Shown: piece after piece, positions 9,642-18,500 of the stretch
Layout: each line of letters opens with the position of its first letter
Numbering within the stretch: the first letter of the stretch is position 1
DNA from: Mesorhizobium sp. STM 4661
Lineage (GTDB): Bacteria > Pseudomonadota > Alphaproteobacteria > Rhizobiales > Rhizobiaceae
Direction of reading: 5' to 3'
Length of the DNA stretch: 64,000 nt
Assembly (NCBI RefSeq): GCF_000359125.1
Contig: NZ_CAAF010000055.1
Span: forward strand, 25,218 to 89,217
Position numbers and translations under genes: made by a program
Notes under the pieces: generated by a model
Seen by the model: only the letters and a program-made list of their open reading frames with translations
What the model was told of the DNA's origin: nothing
Database searches by the model: none

Positions 9642-10444
9642 ATGAACGAATTTTTCCCCGTAGCGGGCGACGATGCCGTCGCGATCGCCCGTATCCTTGC
9701 AAACGATCACGTCGCCGACATTGTCGAGGCCCTGAACCAGAAACCTCGCGAAACAGCGACGGAGTTGCTTTGTGAAGTGCCGTTCGAGCGGCTGGTCGAG
9801 ATTTTCGACCAGCCGCTCGACGGTGCGTCCGAGCTAAACGACCGAGGACGTGCATCGTTTCGGCGGCATGGAGGCTCTCGATGAGCCCTACATGAAAATG
9901 AGCTTTCTCGCCATGATCCAGAAACGCGCCGGCTGGCTGTGCGCGCCGTTCATCAGCGAGATGCTGACCGCCAACGCCATGCAGAGCTACGAGGGCGAAC
10001 TCGAAAAAGTTCATCCCGCTGATCATGAGTTCCGGCGGCAATTCCGGCTCGCAGGCGACATCGCTCGTCATCCGGGCGCTGGCGTTGCGCGAGATCGGCC
10101 TTGGCGACTGGTGGCGGGTCGCCCTGCGCGAATTGCCGACCGGCCTGGTGCTCGGATCGATCCTCGGCGTCGTCGGCATCTGCCGCATCGCGCTCTGGCA
10201 GTATCTGGGCTTCTACGACTACGGTCCGCACTGGCCGCTGATCGCCGCGACGGTCGGTGCGGCACTGGTCGGCATCGTCACCTTGGGCTCGCTGTCAGGA
10301 TCGATGCTGCCGTTTGCCCTGAAACGGGTCGGCTTCGATCCGGCAAGCGCCTCGGCGCCGTTCGTTGCCACGCTGGTCGATGTCACCGGATTGGTGATCT
10401 ATTTTTCGGTGGCGCTGGTGATCCTGCGCGGGACGCTGCTGTAA
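9642..10444 (+). pseudogene. mgtE: Remnant of magnesium transporter gene mgtE
   Basis: Three pieces of one MgtE protein lie in order but in different frames. Piece 1 (9642-9833) encodes about the first 64 residues of the cytosolic N domain. Piece 2 (about 9838-10005) resumes at the helix after the CBS pair with TTEDVHRFGG and LDEPYM, then the first membrane helix IQKRAGWL and EMLTANAM. Piece 3 (about 10007-10444) holds the MSSGGNSGSQA pore motif and the last three membrane helices. The second half of the N domain and both CBS domains are missing, and a few codons plus the frame are lost between pieces 2 and 3. Translation cannot give a working channel. The open frames of 80 and 139 codons are fragments, not small genes. 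Confidence 0.85.
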
Positions 10445-10459
10445 AAAACTCACGCATCT

Positions 10460-10488
10460 CCATCGCGGCAATCTCGTTGCCGCGATGG
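10460..10488. terminator. Bidirectional hairpin between convergent mgtE remnant and gor
   Basis: A perfect 12-bp stem (CCATCGCGGCAA at 10460-10471 pairing with 10477-10488) has a five-base loop. It sits 12 bases from the gor stop codon and 15 bases after the mgtE remnant. The minus strand has a T6 run further out, so it is best placed to end gor transcription. Confidence 0.6.
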
Positions 10489-10500
10489 GTTCTTGTCGCG

Positions 10501-11889
10501 TCAGACGCGCGCGCCGTCTTTCACCCGGTAGGCCGGCTTGTACATGGTGACGAGCTCTTCCGCCGCGGTCGGGTGCACGGCCATGGTGCGGTCGAAATCG
10601 TCCTTGGTAAGGCCGGCCTTGATCGGAATGCCGAGAAGCTGCGCCATCTCGCCGGCGTCCGGCCCGAGTATATGGGCGCCAAGCACCTTTTTCGACGCGC
10701 CGTCGACCACCAGCTTCATCAGCATCTTTTCGTCACGGCCCGACAGCGTGTGCCGCATCGGCCGGAATGTGGCGCGGTAGATTTCAATGTCAAAAAAGCG
10801 CTTTGTCGCTTCGTCCTCCGACAGCCCGACCGTGCCGATCTCCGGCTGCGAGAAGACCGCGGTGGCGATCGTATCATGGTCGGGCGCGGTCGGATTGCCC
10901 TTGAAGACGGTCTCGACGAAGCACATCGCCTCGTGGATCGCCACCGGCGTCAATTGCACGCGGTTGGTGACGTCTCCGATCGCCCAGATGTTGTCGATGT
11001 TGGTGCGCGAATATGGGTCGACATTGATCGCGCCGGTCTTGGTCAATTCGATGCCGACGCCTTCAAGGCCGATGTTTTCGGTGTTGGGAATGCGGCCGAT
11101 GGCGAGCATGACCTGATCGACCGTCAACACCTTGCCGCCGGTGACAAGCGCGTCAAGCCTGCCGTCCGACCGCTTGCGGACCCATTCCGACACGGCATGG
11201 CAGAGGATCCTTATCCCCTTCTTTTCCATCGTCTCATGCAGCATGCGCCTGAGGTCCATGTCGAAGCGGGAGAGGATCTCCCTGCCGCGGTAGACCAGCG
11301 TGGTTTCGACGCCGAGGCCGTGAAAGATGTTGGCGAATTCGACGGCGATGTAACCGCCGCCCTCGATCATGATCGCCTTCGGCAATTCCTTGAGGTCGAA
11401 GGCTTCATTGGAAAAGATGCAATGCTCGTGGCCGGGCAGAGCCGGATGCGGCGCCGGGCGACCGCCGGTGGCGATCAGAATCTGGTCGGCCGTGACGGTG
11501 CGGTCCTCGCCGAGAAGATGCACCACATGCGGGTCGACCAGCATGGCGCGCGACTGGAACGTCTCGCCGCCGGCGCCTTGCACATTCTTCTTGTAGATGG
11601 CCTCCAGCCGGCTGATCTCACGGTCCTTGTTGGCGACCAGGGTTGGCCAGTCGAAAGTCGCCCGCGGCACCGTCCAGCCATAGCCGGCGGCATCCTCGAA
11701 ATGTTCGGGAAATTGCGAGGCATAGACATAAAGCTTCTTCGGCACGCAGCCGCGGATGACGCAGGTGCCGCCATACCGGTATTCCTCGGCAATGCCGACG
11801 CGCTTGCCGAGCGCCGCCGCCACACGCGCCGCCCTCACCCCGCCGGAGCCGCCGCCGATGACGAAAAGATCGTAGTCGTAACCGGCCAT
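10501..11889 (-). CDS. gor: Glutathione-disulfide reductase
   Basis: This 462-residue flavoprotein reduces oxidised glutathione with NADPH in the cytoplasm. It has the FAD-binding GGGSGGVRAAR loop, the redox-active disulfide in GGTCVIRGC (Cys43 and Cys48, the alphaproteobacterial variant), a second nucleotide-binding GGGYIAVEFA, and the C-terminal HPTAAEE that provides the catalytic His and Glu. ATG 11889 follows an AGGAGCAA-like site. A longer upstream frame is excluded because it runs through a terminator hairpin. It is transcribed after the rpiA-DUF2059 unit but separated from it by that terminator. Confidence 0.95.
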   Translation of the reverse strand: MAGYDYDLFVIGGGSGGVRAARVAAALGKRVGIAEEYRYGGTCVIRGCVPKKLYVYASQFPEHFEDAAGYGWTVPRATFDWPTLVANKDREISRLEAIYKKNVQGAGGETFQSRAMLVDPHVVHLLGEDRTVTADQILIATGGRPAPHPALPGHEHCIFSNEAFDLKELPKAIMIEGGGYIAVEFANIFHGLGVETTLVYRGREILSRFDMDLRRMLHETMEKKGIRILCHAVSEWVRKRSDGRLDALVTGGKVLTVDQVMLAIGRIPNTENIGLEGVGIELTKTGAINVDPYSRTNIDNIWAIGDVTNRVQLTPVAIHEAMCFVETVFKGNPTAPDHDTIATAVFSQPEIGTVGLSEDEATKRFFDIEIYRATFRPMRHTLSGRDEKMLMKLVVDGASKKVLGAHILGPDAGEMAQLLGIPIKAGLTKDDFDRTMAVHPTAAEELVTMYKPAYRVKDGARV

Positions 11890-11944
11890 GGTTTGCTCCT
11901 GAAGATAGAAAAGTTCGAGCCACAGGTAGGCCGCAAAGCACCAA

Positions 11945-11974
11945 AAGAAAAGCCCGGACAAGGCCGGGCTTTCT
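11945..11974 (-). terminator. Rho-independent terminator of the rpiA-DUF2059 unit
   Basis: On the minus strand the stem AAAGCCCGG / CCGGGCTTT (9 bp, at 11949-11957 and 11964-11972) is followed at once by TCTTTTGG. This is a classical intrinsic terminator placed 37 bases after the DUF2059 stop codon. Confidence 0.8.
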
Positions 11975-12010
11975 GGTCCAGTGGCGGCTATTGCGCCCCG
12001 AAAAATACGA

Positions 12011-12589
12011 TCAGTTCTGCGTACCGTCTGCTGGGGCGGCACCATCGGCTGGAGCAGCAGCATCCGCGGGCGCCGCCGTCGCCTTGGCTTTCGCCGCCGC
12101 GGCCAGCGTTTCGCCAACCTGCTGGGCGAGATCGCGGGCGAGGCCGTTCTGCCAGATGTCGGCGGCCTTGACCAGATCACGCGTCACGGCCGGGCCGCTG
12201 TCGAGCAGCTTCTTGCCGGACTCCGAACTGTAGAAGGCGGCGATGTCGTTGAGTTCCTTTTCGGAAAACACCTTGGCATAGGCAAGGGCCGCTTCCTTCT
12301 CCAGGTCGGCGCGGCGCGAGGCCAGCGCCATTGCCTTTTCGTTGATCGTCTTGCCGATCAGTTCCTGCATGTCCGGGTTCTTCTGGATAAGCTGCTGCTC
12401 GAGGGCGGCAGCCGCCTGCGGCAGGATGTTGTCGAACGGGTCCGTCGCGTGGATCGCCGTGACCGCTGCGCGCGCGGCTTTCAAATGCGCGTCGGTGACG
12501 TCCTGCGAAAACGCCGGCGCGGAAAACGCCAAGACGGCCGAAGCCGCGACAATGGCGGAAAGACGGCGAACCCGGTTATGCAACATCAT
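12011..12589 (-). CDS. DUF2059 domain secreted protein
   Basis: The 192-residue product has a signal peptide (about residues 1-29, ending APAFSQ). Its DUF2059 helical domain is centred on the EKELNDIAAFYSSESGKKLL segment, the family hallmark. The tail is a low-complexity Ala/Pro/Asp repeat (AAPADG units). The function of DUF2059 is unknown; the location is periplasmic. Its start overlaps the 3' end of rpiA by 14 bases, so the two are translationally linked. ATG 12589 gives the cleanest signal peptide; the open frame extends upstream through rpiA but that part is a shadow. Confidence 0.85.
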   Translation of the reverse strand: MMLHNRVRRLSAIVAASAVLAFSAPAFSQDVTDAHLKAARAAVTAIHATDPFDNILPQAAAALEQQLIQKNPDMQELIGKTINEKAMALASRRADLEKEAALAYAKVFSEKELNDIAAFYSSESGKKLLDSGPAVTRDLVKAADIWQNGLARDLAQQVGETLAAAAKAKATAAPADAAAPADGAAPADGTQN

Positions 12590-13307
12590 GATCGGTAGAA
12601 CTCCCTGGTTTTCGGGCGGCATGGACGGTTTGGATGCCGTCGCCGCCGGCGATGATGGCCGCTGACGCCAGCCCGATGAAAAGACCATGCTCGACCACGC
12701 CTGGAATGGCGTGGAGAGCATTCGAAAGCGCTCTTGTATCCGGAATGCGGCCAAAAGATGCATCGAGGATAAAATGGCCGCCGTCTGTAACAAAAGGCTG
12801 GCTCCCCGTCATCCTCAATGTGACCGGACCGGAAAGGCCAAGCCCTTTGGCCGCCGCGCCGACCGCGATTTCGGTGGCACGCAGGCCGAATTGATTGACT
12901 TCGATGGGCAGTGGAAAACGGCCGAGCGTCTCGACCATCTTCGAACGGTCGGCAATGACGATCATGCGCTGGGATGCCGCCGCGACGATCTTCTCGCGCA
13001 GCAGCGCGCCGCCGCCGCCCTTGATCAATGTCAGCGCCGGGTCGATCTCGTCGGCGCCGTCGACGGTGAGGTCGAGTTCGGGCGTTTCCTCCAGGTCCGA
13101 CAGCGGCACGCCAAGCTCGCGGCAAAGGATGGCGGTGCGCTCCGAAGTCGGCACGCCGACGATCGTGAAGCCGGTGGCGACCTTTTCGGCGAGCAGCCGC
13201 ACGAACTCCTCGGCCGTAGTGCCGGTACCGATACCGAGCCGCATGCCGTCGCTGACATGGGCAAGCGCTGCCCGCGCTGCCTCGACCTTCAATTGCCTCG
13301 CATCCAT
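12576..13307 (-). CDS. rpiA: Ribose-5-phosphate isomerase A
   Basis: This cytoplasmic enzyme interconverts ribose 5-phosphate and ribulose 5-phosphate in the pentose phosphate pathway. The 243-residue chain is complete: GIGTGTTAEEFV phosphate loop, DGADEIDP catalytic segment, KGGGGALLREKI, and the RFPLPIEVNQFG region. ATG 13307 begins at the normal family N-terminus (MDARQLKVEAA); upstream codons are rejected as non-family. The 3' end overlaps the DUF2059 gene, and gph is divergent with a 163-base shared promoter region. That pairing fits since both enzymes handle sugar-phosphate by-products. Confidence 0.95.
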   Translation of the reverse strand: MDARQLKVEAARAALAHVSDGMRLGIGTGTTAEEFVRLLAEKVATGFTIVGVPTSERTAILCRELGVPLSDLEETPELDLTVDGADEIDPALTLIKGGGGALLREKIVAAASQRMIVIADRSKMVETLGRFPLPIEVNQFGLRATEIAVGAAAKGLGLSGPVTLRMTGSQPFVTDGGHFILDASFGRIPDTRALSNALHAIPGVVEHGLFIGLASAAIIAGGDGIQTVHAARKPGSSTDHDVA

Positions 13308-13470
13308 GCCGCTTGTCGCGCCCCGTTTTTGTTTGCGCGCTCCTAACATTTTTGCCAGCCCGGTCAAAGACCTTGGCTGTGGACTGGCCAAGCCAGCTTG
13401 CCTGGCCGGCTTGCCTGATTGGATCGCAGGGGTTATCGCCTGCGGCAACGCAATCGTCACAGGACAGGCC

Positions 13471-14154
13471 ATGACTCGACCGATCATCGTGTTCGACCTC
13501 GACGGGACGCTGATCGACACGGCGCCGGATCTGCTCGACAGCCTGAACCACAGTCTCGCCGCCAGTGAACTTGCGGCTGTCGACGAGGCCGGCTTCAAGC
13601 GCTTCGTCGGCCATGGCGGCCGGGTGATGATCGAGCGTGCCCATGCCGCGCAGCGAAGATCGCTCGCGGTGGACGAGCATGACCGCTTGCTGAAACTGTT
13701 CCTCGATCACTACACCGACAACATCCCCGGCAAGTCGCGCCCCTACCCCGGTGTCGTCGAGGCAATCGCCCGGTTCGAGAATGCCGGCTATCTCCTGGCC
13801 ATCTGCACCAACAAATACGAGGCCAACTCGGTGGCGCTGGTCGAGGCGCTCGGCCTCGCAAGACATTTTGCCGCGATTTGCGGCCAGGACACGTTCGCAT
13901 TCCGCAAGCCCGACCCGCGCCATCTCACACAGACCATCGCTCTCGCCGGCGGCAACCCGAACCGGGCGCTGATGGTCGGCGATTCGCAGACCGACATCGA
14001 TACGGCGAAAGCCGCCGGCATTCCGGTGGTCGCGGTCGATTTCGGCTACACCGACCGCCATGTGCGCGAATTCGAACCGTCGGCGGTGATCTCGCATTTC
14101 GACGCTTTGACGCTGGACCTGGCGGAACGGCTGATTACAGCTGCGGCACACTGA
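13471..14154 (+). CDS. gph: Phosphoglycolate phosphatase (HAD family)
   Basis: This is a HAD-superfamily hydrolase of 227 residues that dephosphorylates 2-phosphoglycolate, a product of DNA repair or Rubisco oxygenation. Motif I is FDLDGTLIDT (Asp9 nucleophile and Asp11), motif II lies in the LLAICTNKYE strand, and motifs III-IV are the Lys in FRKPDPRHL and the pair of Asp in MVGDSQTDI. The start at 13471 gives the usual N-terminus. The substrate is inferred from overall family resemblance (Gph versus other HAD phosphatases). Confidence 0.9.
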   Translation: MTRPIIVFDLDGTLIDTAPDLLDSLNHSLAASELAAVDEAGFKRFVGHGGRVMIERAHAAQRRSLAVDEHDRLLKLFLDHYTDNIPGKSRPYPGVVEAIARFENAGYLLAICTNKYEANSVALVEALGLARHFAAICGQDTFAFRKPDPRHLTQTIALAGGNPNRALMVGDSQTDIDTAKAAGIPVVAVDFGYTDRHVREFEPSAVISHFDALTLDLAERLITAAAH

Positions 14155-14280
14155 CCGCGAGGGCGGCAGGGCGTCCCCACGCAGGTTGCATTCGCTCTTC
14201 GCCGGAGCGCCGGACATTGCCTTGACTTCGCGGGCCGGCCTCCCTTATATCGCGGCTCGCTTGGCCTTCGGGCAACGAGC

Positions 14281-14355
14281 GGGCGATTAGCTCAGCGGGA
14301 GAGCACACCCTTCACACGGGTGGGGTCGCAGGTTCAATCCCTGCATCGCCCACCA
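14281..14355 (+). tRNA. tRNA-Val (anticodon CAC)
   Basis: The cloverleaf is complete. The acceptor stem GGGCGAT pairs with ATCGCCC, the D arm contains AGCTCAGCGGGA, the anticodon stem CACCC/GGGTG encloses loop TTCACAC with anticodon CAC, the T arm contains GGTTCAATCC, and an encoded CCA ends the gene. No integrase gene or repeated 3' end is seen near it, so it is not an obvious attachment site in this window. Confidence 0.96.
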
Positions 14356-14780
14356 TCTAATCTCCAGAAATGGTTAGATGACCGGTCTTCACGACATTCA
14401 CTGAATTTCGCTGCCAGCCTAGCCGACAGGGCTCCGGTTCGTGTCTGCATCCATGTGAGTGCTAGCCGGAGCGGCATCGGCATGGTCTGCTGCAAGTAAG
14501 CTATGTAACGCCCTTCACAGACCGTCGGCAGGTTTCGCGCAAACATAGCTCGGGTCGGCCGGCGTTTCGATTGGCCGTACGGAACAAAATTTCGTGGTCC
14601 GGAAAGCAACCGGCCCAAGGCGGGGATTTTTGGCGGGGTTTTTGATCACCTAGGCATTTCACAGTTGCCGTCTGCGCGCGTTGGCTCCTCCCGCCGCGCG
14701 TGCGGGCGGCCTTCAACGCAGGCGGATCGGATACCGGACGCTCCGGTGTCCGATCCCATGCCTTTGGAAGGAGCCGCGAC
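14356..14780. other. Intergenic region between tRNA-Val and the Crp/Fnr gene
   Basis: I see no gene. A short inverted repeat CATCTAA/TTAGATG (14354-14360 and 14374-14380) directly follows the tRNA and may help end its transcript. The remainder presumably contains the promoter of the regulator gene. Confidence 0.45.
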
Positions 14781-15542
14781 ATGGATGAACACCGGGCTTT
14801 GACGCGGTCCGCTCTTGCCGTAAACTTTAGCGGTTGCGGAAATTGGGGCATCGACATGGCTTTTGCTGGCGCGAACGACAGAAATGATCTGCCGCGCCTG
14901 GCGCGGATCGATCCGCGCCAGTTCGACCTGCTGTTCAGCGGTTGCAAACTCGAACGCTACGCCGCCGGCCAGCATTTGTTCGTCCAGGAAGATGCCGCCG
15001 ACCGCATCTACGGTGTGATGAAGGGCACGGTGGAAATCTCGATCTATTCGCCTGGCGGCCAGAAGCTGGTTGCCAATATTGAGCTGTCGCGCAGCCTGGT
15101 CGGAGAGATAGGGGTACTTGACGGACGCCCACGCACGGCCACCGCCATCTGTCTCACTGCCTGCGAGCTGGTTTCGCTCAGCCGAACCCAACTGTTTGAT
15201 CGGATGGAGAAAAACCCATCCCTGGCGCGCGCCATGATCGAACTTTTATGCGCGCGGCTGCGCTGGGTCAGCGGCGAACTCGGGGATCAGGCGTTTTTCG
15301 GCATCGAGGCGAGGCTGGCAAAACGACTTGTCTTTCTGAGCGGCGTCATAGCCGACGGCGCAGGCTGGATACCGATCTCGCAGTCCGAACTGGGCGAGTT
15401 CCTTGGCGCCACGCGCGAGTCGGTCAACAAGACGCTCAACGACTGGCGCAGCCGGCAGATCATCGCCATCAAGCGCGGCGGCCTGCGCATCACCGACGCC
15501 AGGGCGCTCCGCCATATCGCCGACACGCAAGACGACGACTGA
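14781..15542 (+). CDS. Crp/Fnr family transcriptional regulator
   Basis: The product has an N-terminal cyclic-nucleotide-binding (cNMP) barrel, including the FVQEDAADRIYGVMKG and VGEIGVLDGRPRTATA segments. A long dimerisation helix follows, then a C-terminal winged helix with the recognition stretch ISQSELGEFLGATRESVNKTL. The Fnr iron-sulfur cysteines are absent, so cAMP or another ligand rather than oxygen is the likely input. ATG 14781 has GGAAGGAG upstream; the first ~25 residues are not part of the domain and ATG 14856 is an alternative. It converges on the P450-peroxidase gene, whose upstream neighbour is an adenylate cyclase. Confidence 0.88.
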   Translation: MDEHRALTRSALAVNFSGCGNWGIDMAFAGANDRNDLPRLARIDPRQFDLLFSGCKLERYAAGQHLFVQEDAADRIYGVMKGTVEISIYSPGGQKLVANIELSRSLVGEIGVLDGRPRTATAICLTACELVSLSRTQLFDRMEKNPSLARAMIELLCARLRWVSGELGDQAFFGIEARLAKRLVFLSGVIADGAGWIPISQSELGEFLGATRESVNKTLNDWRSRQIIAIKRGGLRITDARALRHIADTQDDD

Positions 15543-15571
15543 GGACGGCGATTCGGGGATGCGTCCTCGAA

Positions 15572-18500
15572 TCAGAGCCGCGAAATCAGGTAGCGCAGCG
15601 AAGACTTGCCAGGCATGAAGAAATAACCCCCTCCCCTTGTGGTGACGAATTGCGGTATCCCCTTCAGCACGGTGACGCCTTCCCAGGACGGGATGGTGAA
15701 CCTGCCGCTGCCGTCGCGCGAGCCGATGGTCGGATCCTTTTCGGCGACCAGCCCCTGGAACGAAGTGGATGACACCCAGGTCTGCTGCATGAATTCATAC
15801 TGACGCTCGATGTCGGCGTTGAGGCACATGAAGAGCAGGCCCTTCTCGACCTTTCCGCCCTTCTTGTCCGGCGTCAGATAGGTGCGGCCGACCCGGATGA
15901 TGCGGTGTCGCTTGCCGATCCTGATTTGCGTCTCGCGGTCTTCGCCCAGCGAATCGCGGGGATTCGACCGCCGGACATGGGCGCCAAGCGGGCAGCGATG
16001 CCCCTGTGGGTCCTCGGCGCCAAAGGCAAAATCATTGTCGGCCGGGCGGCCGGCGCGGCCGTCGGGATTGCGCACCAGCGAGCTGCCGTCCGGCCAGCGG
16101 CCAAGCATCTTGGCGGCGACCCAGCGCGGCGTGATGGCGGGGTTGCCGGTTTCGCTTGCCGCCTGCATGGCCGCGGCCTTGCAGTAATCGTCGAATATGT
16201 CGACGTGCTGCTCGAACTGGCGCACGACAAGGAAGGAGCCGTTGCGGCCGAAATCGTGCGGCGGCGGTGGCATGCCCGCGATCTGCCGGTTGCGGCGCAC
16301 CGACGACAGGATGCCGGACCGGTCCTGCGAGGCCCGGACGGACGGCGAAGCCGGATAGAAGCCGTGCTCGTCGCGATAGCCGAACAGGAACTCGCCCGGC
16401 GCGACCAGATGCATCGGTGCCGCGCCGGCATTGGCGCGCGCCGTGCCCCTGACGATCGGTTGCGAAACACCGTCGACGAAGCCGAAATGCTCCACCGCGC
16501 GCTTGCCCTCGCGCTTCACCGCAAGCGGCAGTTCGGCGACGAGTTTCATTCCCGCGCCCGTCGTCTTTCGCTTCAGGGCGGCGATTTCGGCCGCCAGCAT
16601 CTCCGCGCTTTCGGCATAGCAGACAATGACCGCATCCACCGGTTTCCGTGGCGAGCCCCACCGCCATTTGTCGGGCACGCTGTCACCGACATCGTCGAGG
16701 ATGCGGCTGCGCTCGGGATTGCCCATGCCATGGCGAAAGGCGACCGGAAACGTATCGAGCGGATCGTCGTCGACGCCACCGTCCAGGCCCAGGCGGCGAA
16801 GGCCGTCGGGCCCGAACGCCACCGTCATTGCCCGCTCTGCCGGCGCGCCGTCGCCGAAGCTCGTTTGTGCGACGATGAACTCCAGCCACGCCTTGCACCT
16901 GATCCGGGAAAGTGTGTCCGGCACGGCTATCGCCAGCATATGGGCATGGCCGAGCGAACCGAACGGGCCGAAGAAGACGGACTGGATCTCGCCGGTTTCC
17001 AGCTGCTCGACCGGTGCCGGCGCGGATGTGAACAGGCCTGTCGCTTCCGCCTTCCTCGCCTGCGGGCGCGGCAAGGAGCCGAACAGGCTCAGCCAGTCGC
17101 GCGCCTGGTTGCCGGTTGCCGAAGCGATGCCGCGCCGGATCCTGGAGTTGGCGCGGATGCGGATCGTGTTGAGGGCCGGATAGGCTGAATACCAGAACAG
17201 CGTCGGCACCTGCTGGCGCCGTGCCCAGCGCTTGAAGCGGTCGCCATCGCGCGCGCCGTCGAGGAAGAGCCAGCGCGTGCGCGGGTAACCTTCGGTGTTG
17301 CTCCATACACCGGTAAGCCCGGCTGCGGACTTGGCGATGAAATCCTCGAGATAGCTCTCCCAGCTGCCGCCATAGTTGGAAAGGAACATCAGCCTGTTGG
17401 TGCCCGGCAGCAGCACCCAGCGGGCGAAATGGATGGTGTTGATGGTGGCGAGGAAGCCCGGCTTGAACACCTTCTGCGCCGAGATCGAGATCAGGTAGAA
17501 GGAAAGCCTGAGCGCAAGCCGCCGCAAGGTTCCGACCTTCATCGTCGAGATCGCCGTCAAATGGTTCTGGGCAGTGCGGTCCTCGTGGACGATGATCTTG
17601 TCCAGCGCGTCGAGGTCGACAGGCGTGTTGTGAGGGCGATCGATGTCTTCGATACGCCGCAAGGCCATGAAGCACAGGCCGATCACCGCGATCGCTATCG
17701 CCAGCAGTCCGAGCACGGCCAACAGAAGTGCCGTGCCTGATATGGCGAGGTTGGTGAAGTTGAGGCCGTCAGGGTCGCCGAACACCAGCACGTAGGTCAT
17801 GCGCCAGCAGGCAAGAACCAGCAGCGCGACGGTGACTAGCACGGTCGGCGCCAGCAGGGTGGTGGTAACGGCCTGCCACCATTTTCCCGGTGGCCTTTCG
17901 AGCAGGCTTTCGGTCGGCTGAAACGCCCAGCCGAACTTGCCGAGCGACTGGACATGCCGGCGGGCCTCAGTGAGCACGGCGGCGGCATCGCCATTGCCAT
18001 CGCGCGGCTGTTCGACGATGTCGCGGATGGTGTCGGCGAGTTCGGCTTCGGCCAGGATGCGGCGGACCGAATGTCCCGGCGTGCCGGAAAACACCAGCCC
18101 GGCATTGCTGCCGAAAGATGGCGATATCTCGACATTGTGCTTGCGGAGGAAGTCGCTCAGCGAGCCGCCATCGGGCAAGCCGCGGACGTCTTTGAAAATC
18201 GGTCGCAGCCGGTGACCGATGGCTTGCGAGACGGCGTCGATGACCTCATCGCTGCTGCCGTCGCCGGAGACTTCGAGAACCAGAGCGCCTTTTTCAAGAC
18301 CTGACGCGTCATCGGTCTCGCCGGTGCCGGCAACGGCCAGGCTGGTGAAATGAATGGTCCCGGCAATGTCGAGCGCGGCGCGGATCTCTTCATTGGCCGG
18401 ATTGCCGAGCGCCGCGACCCGGTCGCGAATGGTATCCAGCGGCGCACCGCGGGTGATCGGGCAGACCACCGTCACCATCGAATGGTCGACGGTGCGGCAA

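Noticed and set aside
9850..12171. 773-codon plus-strand open frame over gor
   Set aside because: It lies opposite the confident gor gene, its later part has no family features, and its first codons are the middle fragment of mgtE; it is a high-GC shadow.
14281..14780. Genomic island attached at tRNA-Val
   Set aside because: There is no integrase, no repeat of the tRNA 3' end, and core-type genes follow.
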